Notes under the pieces: model-generated | The model's input: the letters and a program-made list of their open reading frames with translations, nothing else | Told to the model about the DNA's origin: nothing | Databases searched by the model: none | From: Nocardioides dongkuii | GTDB lineage: Bacteria > Actinomycetota > Actinomycetes > Propionibacteriales > Nocardioidaceae | DNA length: 64,000 nt | Reading direction: 5' to 3' | NCBI RefSeq assembly: GCF_014127485.1 | Contig: NZ_CP059903.1 | Location: forward strand, 3,222,001 to 3,286,000 | Made by a program: the position numbers and the translations under genes | Shown here: positions 63,287-64,000 of the stretch, piece by piece | Layout of the letters: every line of letters starts with the position of its first letter | How positions within the stretch are numbered: position 1 is the stretch's first letter

Positions 63287-64000
63287 GTGGAGATCCTGCA
63301 CTCGGCCATCGCGATCCTCGGCGCGATCGCGCTGATCATCGCGCTCAAGGTCGACCCGGTCATCTCGCTGCTGCTCGCCTGCGTCTACCTGGGACTCGCC
63401 ACCGGGATGGGCGCCGAGGGCACCGTCGCCCAGATCACCGGGGGCTTCGGCGAGATCATGGCCGAGGTCGGTCTGCTGATCGGCTTCGGCGTGCTGATCG
63501 GCGCCCTGCTGCACTCGATGGGCACCTTCGGGGACGTGGTCGGGATCCTGGCCCGGCGGGTGGGGCGCGGCCTGCCGTACGCGATGGCCGGCACGCTCTC
63601 CACGATCTTCCCCTCCATCTACGTCGACGTGCAGGTGGTGCTGGCGGCGCCCATGGCCAAGGAGTCCGCGCCGGCGGTCGACCGGCGCATCGGCCTGCCC
63701 TGGCTGGCCGGCGCCATGGGCATCGGCATCTTCTCCGGGTACGTCTTCGTGGTGCCCGGGCTCGCGGCGGTCGCCATCGCCGGGCTGATGGACGTGCCCC
63801 TCGGGACCTATCTCCTCTACGGGCTGCCGATCGGGCTGGCGACCGCCCTGATCACGACGCTGCTGTTCCGGCTGCTGCTGACCCGGGGCTACTGGAACGA
63901 GGAGTCCGACTTCGACCCGGACGTGGTTCTCGAGGACGGCCGCCCCCACGACGAGACCGAGGACGTGCCTGTCGCCGAGCGCGCCGCCGGACTCCCGCTG
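63287..64000 (+). CDS. GntP-family permease, N-terminal part
   Basis: Integral membrane transporter cut by the right window edge; 238 residues visible. Hydrophobic segments include ILHSAIAILGAIALIIALKV, PVISLLLACVYLGLATGMGA and MAGTLSTIFPSIYVDVQVVL. LIGFGVLIGALLHSMGTFGD and IFSGYVFVVPGLAAVAIAGL fit gluconate/H+ symporters of the GntP family. The substrate may be gluconate or another organic acid. GTG 63287 has CGGAG upstream; TAGCGT at 63247 may be the -10 of a leadered mRNA. Confidence 0.87.
   Translation, partial: MEILHSAIAILGAIALIIALKVDPVISLLLACVYLGLATGMGAEGTVAQITGGFGEIMAEVGLLIGFGVLIGALLHSMGTFGDVVGILARRVGRGLPYAMAGTLSTIFPSIYVDVQVVLAAPMAKESAPAVDRRIGLPWLAGAMGIGIFSGYVFVVPGLAAVAIAGLMDVPLGTYLLYGLPIGLATALITTLLFRLLLTRGYWNEESDFDPDVVLEDGRPHDETEDVPVAERAAGLPL

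Overview
The window is high-GC actinobacterial chromosome. Gene content fits a Nocardioides-like member of the Propionibacteriales: the Mec/CysO/CysM cysteine pathway, ClpS-DUF2017, an F420-dependent oxidoreductase, LytR-CpsA-Psr proteins and a SigB/SigF-type sigma factor. The genus is inferred from style and content only. Many start codons have a TANNNT -10 hexamer 6-7 nt upstream, the usual actinobacterial sign of leaderless mRNAs.

Region 1 (1-3.7 kb) holds the N-terminus of an ABC transporter ATPase, a divergent two-component pair, and tandem copies of a dispersed palindromic repeat. An IS481-family element sits inside one repeat copy.

Region 2 (3.7-16.9 kb) follows the order I recall for M. 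tuberculosis Rv1330c-Rv1339 (pncB, clpS, DUF2017, mec, cysO, cysM, murI, cAMP-phosphodiesterase-like MBL protein). Extra genes interrupt it: a NYN-domain nuclease between cysO and cysM, a secreted DUF3152 metalloprotease, a secreted phosphodiesterase, a NUDIX hydrolase, gdhA and a secreted lipase.

Region 3 (17-36.2 kb) is ordinary chromosome: ArsR+MFS efflux, hppD with a divergent Lrp regulator, IclR, a DEAD/DEAH helicase with DUF3039 and YqgE, TetR, DUF3048 lipoprotein, FabG, HIT, a secreted M15-type peptidase, a MerR-linked enzyme cluster and a PLP lyase.

Region 4 (36.5-50.1 kb) is a genomic island abutting the 3' end of the tmRNA gene ssrA. Three direct repeats of about 130 bp share a GACCCCGTCGTGG core at 36608, 49081 and 50106. 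They divide the island into a 12.5-kb cassette and a 1.0-kb cassette. The large one has a Gabija-like OLD nuclease plus UvrD helicase pair, a twice-frameshifted pseudogene, and a type I restriction-modification operon that also encodes a NucS-like nuclease and a RusA-like resolvase. The small one has one solute-binding-like protein. No integrase is visible. The repeat flanks match two tandem site-specific insertions at ssrA.

Region 5 (50.5-64 kb) has a CNNM/CorC protein, an amidohydrolase, smpB (partner of ssrA), another repeat cluster, a tryptophan-rich 42-aa ORF, two LCP proteins, thioesterase, acetyltransferase, enoyl-CoA hydratase, a stress sigma factor, HAD phosphatase, Dps, a 54-aa acidic protein, an F420-type oxidoreductase, cupin, methyltransferase and the start of a GntP-type permease.
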